From positions 1 through 30,000 of the forward strand of contig JAHBMJ010005838.1 in the NCBI GenBank assembly GCA_018398765.1: a DNA stretch of 30,000 nucleotides, read 5' to 3'. Of this stretch, positions 9,686 through 20,273 are shown in pieces. A program made the translations under genes and the position numbers. Position 1 is the first letter of the stretch. Every line of letters starts with the position of its first letter. This DNA comes from Chromera velia (Eukaryota; Sar; Chromeraceae). The notes beneath the pieces were generated by a model. It saw only the letters and a list, made by a program, of their open reading frames with translations. It was not told the origin of the DNA and did not search any database.

Positions 9686-12600
9686 GCTTCTACACTGTCA
9701 GAGAATGATGCACAATCTGCACGACTGCAAAGAGTGTTCTTTTTCTTCTGAAACTTCAGCACGAGCTAACTTGTCTGGAGAGTTTAAGCATTTGAAAAAA
9801 GAGACTGATAGGAATTCAGGTTCCCTCAGTCATCCGTCTGCACTTTGGAAATGACGAAAATAGGGGGGAGGTCGCGGAAAAGAGGCCTCGAGATACCATC
9901 ATTGGTCCATCAACAGGCACGTGATGCATAAACTGACAGACTACCACTGACAGCCATAGAACTCTAGCAGCCAACCGGCACTGCATGAGCATCATTGCAT
10001 GAGCCATGCACGAATAGCAGGAGACGGCATGGAGACGGCACATGCGCACGCTTCACGTACGCCCGCTCATGCCCCGGCCGCCCCGCGCCCGCCCCGATGC
10101 ATCTGACGCACTCCGTGCGAATGGCCCGGAAAGCGATCAAAATTAACTCCATTTGTTTTGACCCTTACTCATGTTATGTTAAGTACCCCCTCAGCTTTGT
10201 TAGAACGAACGTCCTGGTTACATGAGCAGCAGTGAGATTGTATGGAGACAAATGCATAGGGCCGACCTTATGCAGTTGTGCGCCGCCAATCATTGTCACC
10301 TTGCATGCGCGGTGCATATTCTCATCTGATTTGTTCTGGTCTCTAGTCGGTGCATGTGAGTCCATACATAGATTATTCTCGTAAAGGTTCAATTTGGAGA
10401 CATGGCGTACATACGACACCATCAGTCCGCGCGCGTGCACGCGTCGCCGTGAGGACCGATCAATCCATCTACGCGTACCGTTTGATCTGTTGTGCAACTG
10501 TTGTGCATGTGTTGTTGGCGATCGACTTCATGCATTGTAATGAGTGCCTGGATAACACTTGTACATCAACAAATTGGGAAATGGGCGATTCAATTAAGAA
10601 GTGGTAGATGTGCATTTCTCAAAGGGCCCATCGATGCATGGCGAGCCGATTAGTCGATCGACTGTCGAGATTGATCGATCGACTTTCACTCTGCGTATTA
10701 ATTCCATCCTGCCTCGATCGATTAAGCCTCTTTATGGTACTACTCAGGTTAGTCCTTTTGATTGACAGACTTTTGTATATATGTATGGACTTCGGACATT
10801 AGGTCATCAGGTCACAGCATCATCCTTTGGCTTTCTGTTTCTAGTCTGTCTGCTAAGAACTAGCTCTTTGCTTTTGATTCCTATACTTCTCCGTCGGTCC
10901 ATCTCGACCATCCTCATTATCTTATAAGCTTTATTTCCGGGACATGCATCTGCGTGCGTCAAATTTTTCAATCGAAGATTCAGCATGCTTGACGTACATA
11001 CACGCGCTCCCACCTCAACTCTTTGTAAATACCCCTCAGGTATGCTTTCCGGGCCATATATAGGACCCACCCACCCTCGAAGCCCCTGCACTCTGCCAGA
11101 AAGCGGAAAAAAAGTTGAAGAGATATGGTGAAATATGGGTGGATTCCCGGTGGAAAGAGGAAGTCAGTTAAAGAGGGTAGATAAGTTGGGTCTTCTCTTA
11201 ATTTTGGTCTTTCTCTCTATCAAAGAGTCCATTTCTGTCTTGGCTTATCTTAGCTAAGGGTGGCCGTTGTCAAGGGAAAAGATTCAAAAAAATCTTGTGA
11301 AGGTTTTGTTTTATCTCCCCTCTCTCCATTTCATTCTTCTATCTCCTTTTATTTTTGAGTCGTCCCGAGTATCCTCAAGTTAAGGGCATAAGTGATAAGC
11401 CACACATGATTCCACATATCAGAGCGGGGTCAGGAATTACAATACGTGTACTAGAAATACCTTAAAACTTTTTTTTTTGTCCCCCACCCGCCCCCACCTA
11501 GAAAATTCTATGCAGTTATATAAAGTAAAAGTTATAAAAATTATAAAAACTGTAAAACGTGTCACAGTTAATTGACAGTTTGAATCTTTCAATATTGGAA
11601 TACTGTTGCATGAACTAAACTCTAAACTAAACAGACTAGTCACTAAACTACCAAAAAAAACTGGATTAATTCTAAAGATGCTAGCCTAGATGCTAGCCAA
11701 TGACTCGGCGAAGATTATTGCAGTGCAGATCGATACAGATAGATACAGATTGCTAGGCAGATTGATTACAGTTACAAGCATGATTAACTGATCAATTTAC
11801 AATCATAATAATTATATAAAAAAGGTGTGTAACCGTATTTTCTGAGAAAGGTGAACGTCGGCTTTGTTTGACTGTTTTTTCTTCTGCAACTCTCTCATAT
11901 CGTCATCATTCACCATCCCAACTCGTCCCGGCAGTGCACTATTTTTCCTAGCCTCTTTAGTCAGCTTCAACAGCTTGCACTGTTGGTGGATTCTGAACCA
12001 TGCACAGCTGTAGGAGAGCTTGAAACGCAGGCTGAGGAGCTTATAATATGGCACCGTGCGGCACTTCTCGCTCGTTATACAGTGGGACTCGGACGATCGA
12101 GGCTTGTACTCTCATTATTGTATACCTAGGACTGAATAGATCAATCCTAGTACGCAGTGGTTTGCTAGCTAGCTATAGCTAGTTATCCTAAGTTATCCTA
12201 AGGTACGTGCATGGTGCTTTGTCCCTCCTGTCCAGCCGTCTTGTGGCGTCCAGACAGAAGGTAAAATGACGAGAAGAACCTAGGGAAGGTTAAGAGAAGG
12301 AATGTGAGCAACACTAACTTAAGCAACACCTTACAGGTTCATGTAAACCAGGTTTCAATCCTACTTTAACTCTAGGAGGTTCTATTGAGCTTTGTCTTCA
12401 CTGACAGACTTTTTCTGACTCCACATGAATCCAACTCAATAGATTCAACTAGAGATTCAATGACTTTGGCTGACTTCAACTCGAACCTGGCAACCTGCTG
12501 TAGGATGTTGCTCAGACAACATGTTGCTAAAGAGGCCAAACGTTGACTTGCATGCATGTGCAGAGCTTTGAGTGCGACATATACAGGCAGACTGCGTATA

Positions 12601-13633
12601 CACACAGCGGCAGAGTATGGCGTCGGCACGCAGGCTCATTCAAATGCAACGTATGCGAGGGCTCAGAGGGTGGCGCCACAGGGTAGGACTCCACAATGGG
12701 CAATCAGATGGCAATCACTTACCATGCCCCTAGCTTTGCAATATGACTTGAATCATCAAGTTGAATGCTCACAGACTGCCCTTAGCAGCTATTGGTGGCC
12801 TAGTCATTGGGTTTTAATAGCTGTTGGGTTAAGTCACATCATCATCATACGACGATTATACGTATATGAACAATAAAAACAGCGTACCAAAGATAAAAAG
12901 TTTTAGACCAATTGTGGTATAACCTAGCTAATATATACCTATGTTATGCATTATTATGTATAGGCAGCATAGCTTAGGCTAACCTCCCTAAACTTAAGTA
13001 CCACTTAAAAAATATAATCAAGATGATCTTTATCTGCGATATTGTTTTTCAAGAGACCATCCACGCCTGCGGCATAGACGGTCATGATTAAGACACCGTC
13101 CAGATATGCGGCTTTGGCTTTCAAGGCACCTTAAATGATCCGCGCCTGCGGCGCAGTGATGGAAAATCTAGACAACCATACAGTAAGCACAACTGTTGCT
13201 AGACTGAAAAGCACTTGGCAACCAAGCTTATAAGATTGAGTCTTTGTCTACTATGGTCAGCAACCAATCCACGAGAGTTTAACAGGCCGGAAACCAGCGT
13301 GGAAGATATTCCTACACGTACGAAGAAAAAGGATCTGTCCATCCACATCAAGCACAACACTTCCGACAACGTTGCATAACACGTACTTTGTAATACAAAC
13401 ATGTATCATTCACTGAGTTAGACATGCATGCATGCATCGATTCTTTGATCGAATTCTTTACTGACTCGCCGCACTGGCTCGAAATGCGCGCGCGATCGCA
13501 TGAAGATGTGGGAAAGTCAGTTAAACTCATTCACTCCTGATGCATAATACGACCACTCGCCTCCATCTCGGACCTGGCAATCAATTTCTATCAAGTTCTA
13601 TGCATACAGCATCACTTCAGCGATGCATTCACT
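9686..13633. other. Long spacer, no convincing gene
   Basis: Nearly 4 kb of mixed composition. It is GC-rich around 10050-10120 and rich in short palindromes (CGATCGAT at 10650-10720, GCATGCAT at 13420-13435). Two minus-strand frames look faintly protein-like and could be exons or fragments: 11812-12054 (charged, from a GTG, containing GRVGMVNDDDMRELQ) and 12372-12629 (C-terminal half KSAKVIESLVESIEL). Neither has an ATG-initiated, domain-bearing product. A 36-bp sequence at 10100-10135 recurs near the right end of the window. A small GCGCC-TGC-GGCGC hairpin lies near 13140. No tRNA or rRNA was recognised. Confidence 0.5.
10100..10135 (+). repeat. 36-bp dispersed repeat, copy 1
   Basis: It begins CATCTGACGCACTCC and ends GGAAAGCG. 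The same 36 bp recur in the same orientation at 29922-29957 with four differences, all G here and A there. Weaker similarity continues about 35 bp further, including a CCCT-ACTCAT / CCTC-ATTCAT stretch. It may be the edge of a dispersed element. Confidence 0.6.
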
Positions 13634-13693
13634 TGAATGAATGAATGAATGAATGAATAAATGAATGAATGAATGAATAAATGAATGAATGAA
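13634..13693. repeat. GAAT tetranucleotide microsatellite
   Basis: About 15 units of TGAA/GAAT, with two AAATGAAT variants at regular spacing. Confidence 0.9.
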
Positions 13694-14740
13694 GTTAGCT
13701 TTGCTAGAGTGGAGCCGTACTCCCAGCAGCCCATGAACTTACTGTCTGGAAGTTGAAACCGTAGTGCACCGTTTCTTTCTTCACCGATCCTGTCATTTAA
13801 TCATAAGTCATCATCACGCAGACTTTCAAGCTTATCCAAAAATGCGGCTTAAACTTTCAAGTGGTAGTTAGGGCTAGCTACTTAGTTTGGGCTAGTTAGT
13901 TACTAGACTGCTTACATTACCACTGTACTACGTGACTGTAGTAGAGCTAGGGCTGACCTCAGAGGCTCAGACCCCTTAATTCCCTCCCGTCCCTTTTTAT
14001 ACCTCTCATTACCTCCCTATATTTCCCAAAAGCTAGCCCAAAAGGTATGAGGTGCATGCCACTGCATTCCTGTCTAGATTCTCGTTGGGTTAACATATAG
14101 TGTAATGCCCCCTTCTAGCCCCCCTCCCCCCCCTCCCCAATCCAATGTAACTGGGTTACCAACAATCTTTAGTTCGCTGCCCCATATAAAACAATTATAA
14201 AAAATCTATTACAATCTATTGCCTTAGAAATTTGCCTATTGGAGGCTGGATTGGAGGAAAAATGATTGATTAACGGTACGTAGTACCAAATATAGAAATG
14301 AACAGTAAAATAACTAGTAAAATAATTGGTAGAAAGCTGAGGCCGATCGGCTAGATTATAGCCTCGATAAGCTAATAGATAAGGACGCCGGTGCTTTTGA
14401 GTGTATGGTGAAGAAGTAGTGAGTGTTTGAATTTTCAAAATAGATAAGCATGTAGATAATACTTGACAATGACACCGTCACAGTGTGACGTGCACGCACT
14501 GGCAGTCTGGCACTCTGTGTGACTTTGTCACAGTCTTTGTGTGTAAGCATGTAGGCTTGTGCGTTTTTAGGCCTGCATAGCTTTGATGGATGCCTCGATC
14601 GACCCGACGACCCCTTCATTCTTCCAAACGTTTTCTTACGCACACCCTCATGTTTTGCTGAGCAGTCCTCCTTGACGCGCAATGCGCTGAATGTCAAGTG
14701 TTTGATGGGCGCCTTGATCAGACACCCTCGCTTACAGATG
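13694..14740. other. Spacer downstream of the SPF45-like gene
   Basis: AT-rich DNA without a supported gene. There is a C-rich tract near 14110-14140. The open frames here (minus, 14169-14438 and 14356-14697) have no motifs and are read as chance. Confidence 0.5.
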
Positions 14741-14747
14741 CTCTCTC

Positions 14748-14784
<37 letters not shown>

Positions 14785-14820
14785 GTGTGTGTGTTTGTCT
14801 CTCTGTCTCTGTCTCTCTTT
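14741..14820. repeat. TC/GA microsatellite next to the SPF45-like stop codon
   Basis: Pure TC dinucleotides at 14751-14780 are followed by TG and TCTG variants to about 14820. On the minus strand this is a GA-rich, purine tract starting about 13 bp after the stop codon of the SPF45-like gene, so it probably lies in its 3' UTR. Confidence 0.9.
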
Positions 14821-14832
14821 GAATTTTTTTTC

Positions 14833-16146
14833 TCATTCCTCATCCGCCCCCGGTTCCAAGATGTTCTGTGCGTACCGTTCATCGCTGAAAAAACGGGCCT
14901 TGACAGAACGCCCCCCGAAGAACCGCCCCTCAAAGGCCATGAGAGCCTTTATGGCCATGTCCTTCGACTCATATTCAAGAAAGATGCGCACAGCACGGTC
15001 ATCCGACACTGCTGCTGCCACATGAATTTTCACAGACAAAAGATTCCCAAATTTAATTCCCTCCTCTTGCACTTCCTCCTTCAGTTCTTCATCCACCTCC
15101 TCCTTTCCAACCATATTCAACAGAAGAACCACACGCGTGGGCGGACGATTGAACTGGACCGACCTCGGCCTCTTTGACGCTTCCGCATTTGCAGCAGCGC
15201 CGGGACCAACGAACCGGTCTTGGCCCTGTACAATCACACCCGACCGTTTATCCGTTTTCCGTGCCACCAGCGGAGCCGTCATCCCCTGTCTCTCCCTACC
15301 CAGCCCCTGCCCTGCCTGCCACCCCATCTTCTCCATGTACCTGGAGGCAAAGGGCTTCTTCGGGTCGACATCCATGGAACCTGCCCCTGGCCCAGTCGAA
15401 GCAGAGGGGGGCGAGGGGGCATCTGAAAATCCCAACCCGCTGCCGGGTGTGGCAACTGCAGGGACGCCACTGGGAGCAGGGGGGGATGCGGCCCCGGAAA
15501 GCATTGCCCTGCGCTTCCAGGCTTCCTCTCCTGACACATCGAGGGCACTGGAGGGGGGGGCATTCGCTCGTGCCTCCTCCCTCTCCCTCCGAAATCTTTC
15601 AAGCTCTTCTTGCTGTCTCCTCTCATTCTCTTCCTGCTGCCGTCTCCTGACTCGCTCCCTGATTACAATCTCATACTCATTCGGCCGCATCGGATCGTAC
15701 TCACTATGCAATTTCCGCATCAAATTGCCAGCCAAATTTGCTGCATTGTCGCTCTCTGCCATTAGCAGAGAGTCTTCTTCGGCTGTGGGAGAAGGTAGCG
15801 GGGAGACGTCACCCGAGGTGGGCTTGCGGTTCGATTTCAAGTCCTTACTCAGGGCCTTCTCCTTCCGTATCATCAGGGCAGCATGGGCTGATGCGCCTAT
15901 CTGGGGCATATACGGATTGTGCGAAAGCTTCTTTGGTTCTGCTCTTTTTGACATGACGCTTGTGGGAGGGGGGAGCAGAGCAGCGGCAGTGCGTGCAGCA
16001 GTCCACGCATCCTCCTTTTTGGTGTGTTCCTTCGGGGCCGAAGACGCAGGCCCTGCAGTGTCGGCTGAGGTCTCTCTCTTGACATCTACACTTGTCTCAC
16101 CTCCTGTGGAGGGAGGAGGCAAATTGCTGTAAAGCGAGTGCAACAT
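14833..16146 (-). CDS. SPF45/RBM17-like splicing factor (G-patch + UHM-type RRM)
   Basis: Single uninterrupted frame, ATG at 16146 to TGA at 14833, 437 residues (animal and plant relatives are about 390-400). The open frame extends 5' to a TTG, but the ATG-led N-terminus (LHSLYSNLPPP) resembles the SLYDDL-type start of the family. The conserved EYDPMRPNEYE motif is at about residues 149-159, followed by an Arg/Glu-rich helix (160-194). The G-patch spans about 265-308 (MGWQAGQGLG, then ERQGMTAPL). The C-terminal RRM spans about 337-431 and has the R-x-F signature of U2AF-homology motifs (RFF at 408-410, in GRFFGGR) and the acidic helix EEVDEELKEEVQEE. Family members act in the spliceosome: the UHM binds tryptophan ligand motifs of SF3b155, U2AF65 and SF1 and affects 3' splice-site choice. 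The gene appears intact and intronless. A single copy cannot be judged here. Confidence 0.92.
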   Translation of the reverse strand: MLHSLYSNLPPPSTGGETSVDVKRETSADTAGPASSAPKEHTKKEDAWTAARTAAALLPPPTSVMSKRAEPKKLSHNPYMPQIGASAHAALMIRKEKALSKDLKSNRKPTSGDVSPLPSPTAEEDSLLMAESDNAANLAGNLMRKLHSEYDPMRPNEYEIVIRERVRRRQQEENERRQQEELERFRREREEARANAPPSSALDVSGEEAWKRRAMLSGAASPPAPSGVPAVATPGSGLGFSDAPSPPSASTGPGAGSMDVDPKKPFASRYMEKMGWQAGQGLGRERQGMTAPLVARKTDKRSGVIVQGQDRFVGPGAAANAEASKRPRSVQFNRPPTRVVLLLNMVGKEEVDEELKEEVQEEGIKFGNLLSVKIHVAAAVSDDRAVRIFLEYESKDMAIKALMAFEGRFFGGRSVKARFFSDERYAQNILEPGADEE

Positions 16147-16562
16147 TCTCTTCCCTCCAGGAGGAACGGGCGCTGACGCAAACGAAAAGTGATAAACACA
16201 GAAATTAAACCACCGTCTCCTCAATCAACATCGATCGATCTCGAACCGTCAGTTGAGCAGCACGTGAGATCAACCGTTCCTGATCCTTTTAGAGTCGAAC
16301 TACTGACAAATGTGCATCTGCAGAATGCTTCAAACAGCAAGGGAACACACGCAAAATATATGAACACACCACATCACCCCCCCTGTCCTATTTGGAACCT
16401 CTATCTTTTTTGGCGGCGGCTCTCAAGCCCAATTAACCCGGCCCGGGGTGTTTTGCGCGGCGGCGGCCAGACCTCTGAGCAAAACCGAGGTTCGTTTTGC
16501 GCCGTCTCCATTGACTCACTGCCGCCCTCAACTACAACGTCCTCTTCTGGCAGGCAGTGAGG
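16147..16562. other. Upstream region of the SPF45-like gene
   Basis: This should hold the promoter of the minus-strand SPF45-like gene. Near its start are CGATCGATC and a pyrimidine-rich stretch. At 16431-16467 is a block (AATTAACCC, then GGGGTG, TTTTGCG and GGCGGCGG) that recurs in the same orientation at 29735-29764. The plus-strand open frame 16189-16560 has no recognisable features. Confidence 0.4.
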
Positions 16563-16781
16563 ATGACAGCAAATGACCTACAGGCACTGACCACGCGACT
16601 GGCCATGGTCAACGGAAACATATATGTGTATAAGGAAAGCGAAAAAAAGAAGGCGATCGAAGTTTGTAGTCAAGTGAGAGAGACGTGCCGTCTCCAGCCG
16701 TCTCCTGCAAATTTCGCGAAGAAAGCAAACCAAACACTTCCAGAACTTCATCTACAATGTGCTCTGGCGTATTTTTTATAG
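16563..16781 (+). CDS. Small hypothetical ORF, weak candidate
   Basis: 72 codons from ATG at 16563 to TAG at 16779, divergent from the SPF45-like gene. The product is mixed and globular-looking (MTANDLQALTTRLAMVNG, then KESEKKKAIEVCSQVRE). A possible 3' splice site (CTTCTGGCAG) lies just upstream at 16544-16553, so it could also be an exon. Against it: no family is recognised, it is short, and its second half overlaps the outer edge of the large inverted array (about 16685 onward). Confidence 0.25.
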   Translation: MTANDLQALTTRLAMVNGNIYVYKESEKKKAIEVCSQVRETCRLQPSPANFAKKANQTLPELHLQCALAYFL

Positions 16782-17276
16782 TTGTGTACTCAGGAGTGTC
16801 TGTAGGTGGCCGTATTGCGCATGTACACGGGGCGATTTTCGCCTACCTCCGTGCCCTTTGCTCCTTCCAGTTTCGCTCTTCTGTCTTCTGTCCGGGAGAG
16901 ATGGAGGCTCGGGCTCGGAAAGAGGGGATTAGCAGTGTGAGCACCCGGTATCCAGAGTACCGTTTCGGCAGAGCTTCGCCCGGCTCGCTGGCACAATAGG
17001 TGGGTTTCCTTGCTCCCTTCCTTCCTTCCTTCCTTCTTTCCTTCGAAATCCTTCCCTTCTTCATTCCGCATCCTTCCTTCTCTCTTTCTTCCTCTCTCTG
17101 TGCCCCACTCTCTTGGCCCTGTGTTGGTGTGTGTCTCTGTTCCTCTCGCTCCGTATGTGTATGTATGTATCTATATGTGTATGTGTATCCCCCCTCGATG
17201 ATGACAGTGGTGTGCCTGCCGGGGCACACAGACATGTAGGCACTTAGGGAGGCACCACCGAAGGCACACAGGCCAG

Positions 17277-17445
17277 TGAGTCAGTCAGTCAGACAACCAA
17301 TCAGTCAACCAGTTAGTCAGTGAGTCTGTTAGTCAGTCAGTCAACCAGTCGAACAGTCAGCCAGTCAGCCGGTCAGTTAGTTAGTCAACCGGTCACTGAC
17401 AGTCAGTCAGTCAGTCAACCAATCAGTCAGTCAGTCAGTATGTAT
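17277..17445. repeat. CAGT/TCAG tetranucleotide array 1
   Basis: Imperfect (TCAG)n with AACC, GTTA and CGG variants. The open frames across it (Ser/Gln/Val repeats) are composition artefacts. Confidence 0.85.
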
Positions 17446-17557
17446 GTATGTGCATATGTATGTATGTCCCCCCCCGATGATGAAAATGGTGTACCTGCCA
17501 CTGTTGAAGGGGGTAGACAGACATGTAGACACTCAAGGAGGCACTAAGGCAGGCACA

Positions 17558-17768
17558 AGTCAGTCGGTCAGCCGCAGTCAGTCAACCAGTCAGTCAGTCA
17601 GCCAGTCAGAACGTCAGGCAGTCAGAAAGTCAGTCACTCAGAAAGTCAGGCAGTCAGCCGGTCAGCCAGTCAGCCAGTCAGTCAGTCAGTCAGTCAGTCA
17701 GTCAGCTAGTCAGAAAGTCAGTCAACCAGTCAATCGATCAGTCAGTCAGTCAGTCCGTCAGTCAGTCT
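17558..17768. repeat. CAGT/TCAG tetranucleotide array 2
   Basis: Longer imperfect (AGTC)n array with AGCC, AACC and AAAG variants, ending at a CTATTTATGCG junction into a (GT)n run at 17782-17810. Confidence 0.85.
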
Positions 17769-17822
17769 GTGTCTATTTATGCGTGTGTGTGTGTGTGTGT
17801 GTGTGTGTCTGTGTGCTTTCTA

Positions 17823-18690
17823 CCCCCAGTCTCAATTTCCCATTCCTTCTGGTTCAAGAGGTATGCCTGCATGTCTGCATATTTTCCTCCTTCTCTGTGC
17901 AGGTCAGTTTTAGGGTGCACGGAGGTATAAGCAGTGGAGGGTGTTTTGCAGGTATAGGTGTCGACTTGACACAAGAGGGGGGGTTCGAGAGGCATAGGAT
18001 AGACGGCTTTCTGCCCCCAGTCTCACTGTCCCACTCTCTCTGATTCAAGAGGTATGCCTGCATGTCTGCATCTTTTCCTCCTTCTCTGTGCAGGTCAGTT
18101 TTAGGGTGCACGGAGGTATAAGCAGTGGAGGGTGTTTTGCAGGTATAGGTGTCGACTTGACACAAGAGGGGGGGTTCGAGAGGCATAGGATAGACGGCTT
18201 TCTGCCCCCAGTCTCACTGTCCCACTCCTCTGATTCAAGAGGTATGCCTGCATGTCTGCATCTTTTCCTCCTTCTCTGTGCAGGTCAGTTTTAGGGTGCA
18301 CGGAGGTATAAGCAGTGGAGGGTGTTTTGCAGGTATAGGTGTCGACTTGACACAAGAGGGGGGGTTCGAGAGGCATAGGATAGACGGCTTTCTGCCCCCA
18401 GTCTCACTGTCCCACTCCTTCTGCTTGAAGATTTATTGCTGCATGTCTACACACTTTCTTGCTTCTCTCTGCAGCTTTGTCGGGAGGGCATAGAGGCGCA
18501 ATTCAGTGACGGTGTTTTATGCAGAAAGGGTTGGGTTTGTCGAGAGTAAGGGCGTTTAAGATAAACAGGATGGGCGGCTTTTCGATCTCCGTTGGACCGT
18601 CCTACTTAGTCCTACTTTCTCTGGATTGAGAGTGGTGTGAGCATGTCTGCATTATTATTTGACTCCCTTTTCTGCAGGTAGTACTTCAAA
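17823..18690 (+). repeat. ~190-bp satellite A, about five tandem units
   Basis: The landmark GTATGCCTGCATGTCTGCAT starts at 17861, 18052 and 18242, giving periods of 191 and 190 bp. Units two and three are nearly identical. A fourth unit (landmark near 18438) and a fifth (near 18642) are strongly diverged. Each unit carries TTCAAGAGG, GTCGACTTGACAC and GACGGCTTTCTG. The period is not a multiple of three, so the repeated minus-strand open frames across it are not one protein. The unit at about 28150-28340 is its reverse complement. Confidence 0.9.
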
Positions 18691-18733
18691 GTCAAGTACT
18701 CATAACTTTTGAACCAAAAGGAATTAGAAGCTG

Positions 18734-19087
18734 TGTGGGACTTACGTATGCCCTGTCGGCCCACCGGCGGGCGGCCCTGTGTCTGTTGTGTGTCCGCGCG
18801 GGCCTGCCAGCGCCGTATGTATTGAGACCGCGCGTGCGTTAATACAATTGATGTGCGTGACCGATGTACGATGGTTCTGTCTCTGTGCCTGATCGTTCGA
18901 TCGATTGATGACGTCATTGCCATAGCAGTGCAGACGTCAGCAGCAAGGCAGACTAACTAACAGAGTCTAGCTGCATGTGTGTACTCTCAGAAGTCTCTGT
19001 GTCTGAAGAATACCTATTCTTCTTATGGCTCTAAAAAGCCGCCACTGATAGATATTTAGCAGTCTCTGATTAGATATCAGTCCTACA
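18734..19087 (+). repeat. 5' LTR
   Basis: 354 bp, starting TGTGGGACT and ending AGTCCTACA, an imperfect terminal inversion with TG...CA ends. It contains a TGACGTCA palindrome at 18909-18916 and a perfect 8-bp hairpin GAAGAATA-CC-TATTCTTC at 19005-19022. By eye it differs from the 3' LTR at about 25 positions (about 7%) plus one 3-bp gap. All but the final C/G difference are transitions. Confidence 0.95.
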
Positions 19088-19098
19088 AGGTAGCAGAG
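19088..19098 (+). other. Primer-binding site, initiator-Met tRNA type
   Basis: AGGTAGCAGAG directly follows the LTR and matches TGGTAGCAGAG at 10 of 11 positions. That is the complement of an acceptor 3' end CTCTGCTACCA, as in animal-type initiator methionine tRNA. The mismatch is the first base (A for T). Confidence 0.65.
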
Positions 19099-19163
19099 TG
19101 GCCTTGTTCATTCCAGTGGCCACTTCTCTTTTCGAAAAGTGTGGTGACTTTGTTATCCTCCGG

Positions 19164-20183
19164 ATGGAGCTTGACACCTAGCTTGACACCGACGCTCGCG
19201 ACTCGAGTGCGGCCCTCCAGGAGGTGCGCGCTCTTTGTGCAGAGTTTGTAGAAGAACGGTCTGCAGTCCGGCGTACTTTGAAGAAGATTGCAGAAATGAT
19301 CTCGGAGCCAGTGAAGACACAGACTACCATAGCCTTAACGGATGCTTCCCCTGCCCAGAACTGGCTTGCGCCTGACACTCACACAGAGCTGCCGAGGGCT
19401 TGTCAGGTGAAAGTCCCCTCCGTATACTCAGGAGACCGGAGAGAAGTGAAGAATTGGACCTTGGAGATGTCTGGATACGTGGACTGCACGCATTGCCCGA
19501 ACAACTAGAAAGTTTTTGTTGCTTCGAGCTACTTGTCCCCTTCTTTGAAGAGATGGGTGAACAGGAAGCAGAGAGGCAATGGAACCTTCCACTCTTTCGA
19601 GGAATTCGCTGCTGCACTCGCGAAGAAGTTCATTGATCCCCTCGGACAAGATCATCTGAGGAATGAGTTGAAGGAGCTGCGGTACTCGAAGGATGAAGGA
19701 ATGGAGACGCATGGAGATGACTTCTTGGATATTGCAGAGGAGCTCGAACATACGACTCCTGACAAGCTAATCTACATGTTCAAGGAGTCTATCCCGAAAG
19801 ACATTCGCCTCGAGGTCACTAAGAAAGGATTGGAGATGCTCGAAGAGGCAATTGAGGCCGCGTGCATTGCAGCTGAGAAGACGGAAGGAAAGAGTCGGGG
19901 TGCCCACCGGAAGCAGTCTGGAAATGGAAGAGAAAATGGAAAGCATCACAGTAGCTCTTCCCAGGACAGTCCGGTTCCTATGCAGCTTGATGTACTGCAC
20001 CAACTCTCTCGACAACAGTGTCTGTGAGAAGGACGGTGTTTTCGTTATGACCAGACGGGACATCATTCCAATCGCTGTCCAAAGAAGAGAAAGGGTCAGT
20101 CAGGTCAGCCTGCAGGTTATGGAAACCAGAATCGGGGTTTCGGTCGGAACGCACTCAGACCGCAGCAGGGGTATAGAGCAGGA
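19164..20183 (+). pseudogene. gag: gag pseudogene of the chromovirus
   Basis: Encodes the structural protein that packages element RNA. The frame can be followed from ATG at 19164, interrupted by TAG 19179, TAG 19506 and TGA 20025. A capsid-like helical segment (FHSFEEFAAALAKKF, then LRNELKELR) lies at about 19590-19690. The nucleocapsid zinc knuckle at 20037-20078 reads C-x2-Y-x4-H-x4-C: the second zinc-binding cysteine is tyrosine (TAT at 20046), one G-to-A change from TGT. A Gln/Gly-rich linker follows, with four more stops (20184, 20193, 20199, 20205). Gag and the start of pol are in the same frame, as in many chromoviruses with a fused polyprotein. Identification is firm; function is lost. 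Confidence 0.85.
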
Positions 20184-20273
20184 TAGAGGCCATAGGGTTA
20201 AGGATAGAATGGGGGAGCGTGATGAGTATAGTTACCGCAAGGACGGACGGGACCGCCACGCCCACCTCCCCAG

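Larger units (their letters stand above)
16685..18690 (+). repeat. Left arm of a degenerate macro-palindrome
   Basis: Modules occur in this order: GTCTCC-rich patch (16688-16725), CT-rich tract (17005-17100), GATGATGA motif (17197), CAGT arrays (17277-17445), GATGATGA motif again (17476), CAGT arrays (17558-17768), GT run, then ~190-bp satellite units to about 18.68 kb. The same modules in reverse order and complement make up 28150-29580. About 250 bp (16740-16995) has no partner on the right. Confidence 0.7.

Noticed and set aside
13060-13160. A structured RNA suggested by GCGCC-TGC-GGCGC and related CCTGCGGC repeats.
   Set aside because: Only one short stem is visible, with no conserved flanking structure, promoter box or known RNA family match.
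15137-16132. A 331-codon plus-strand frame opposite the SPF45-like gene.
   Set aside because: It is antisense to a gene with clear G-patch and RRM domains. The Ser/Ala/Leu-rich product has no recognisable domain and reflects the codon bias of the sense strand.
17777-18376. Repeated minus-strand frames starting MPLEPPLLCQ in the ~190-bp satellite.
   Set aside because: The same peptide recurs because the DNA is tandemly repeated. The 190/191-bp period shifts frame between units, and each unit sits in simple-repeat DNA.
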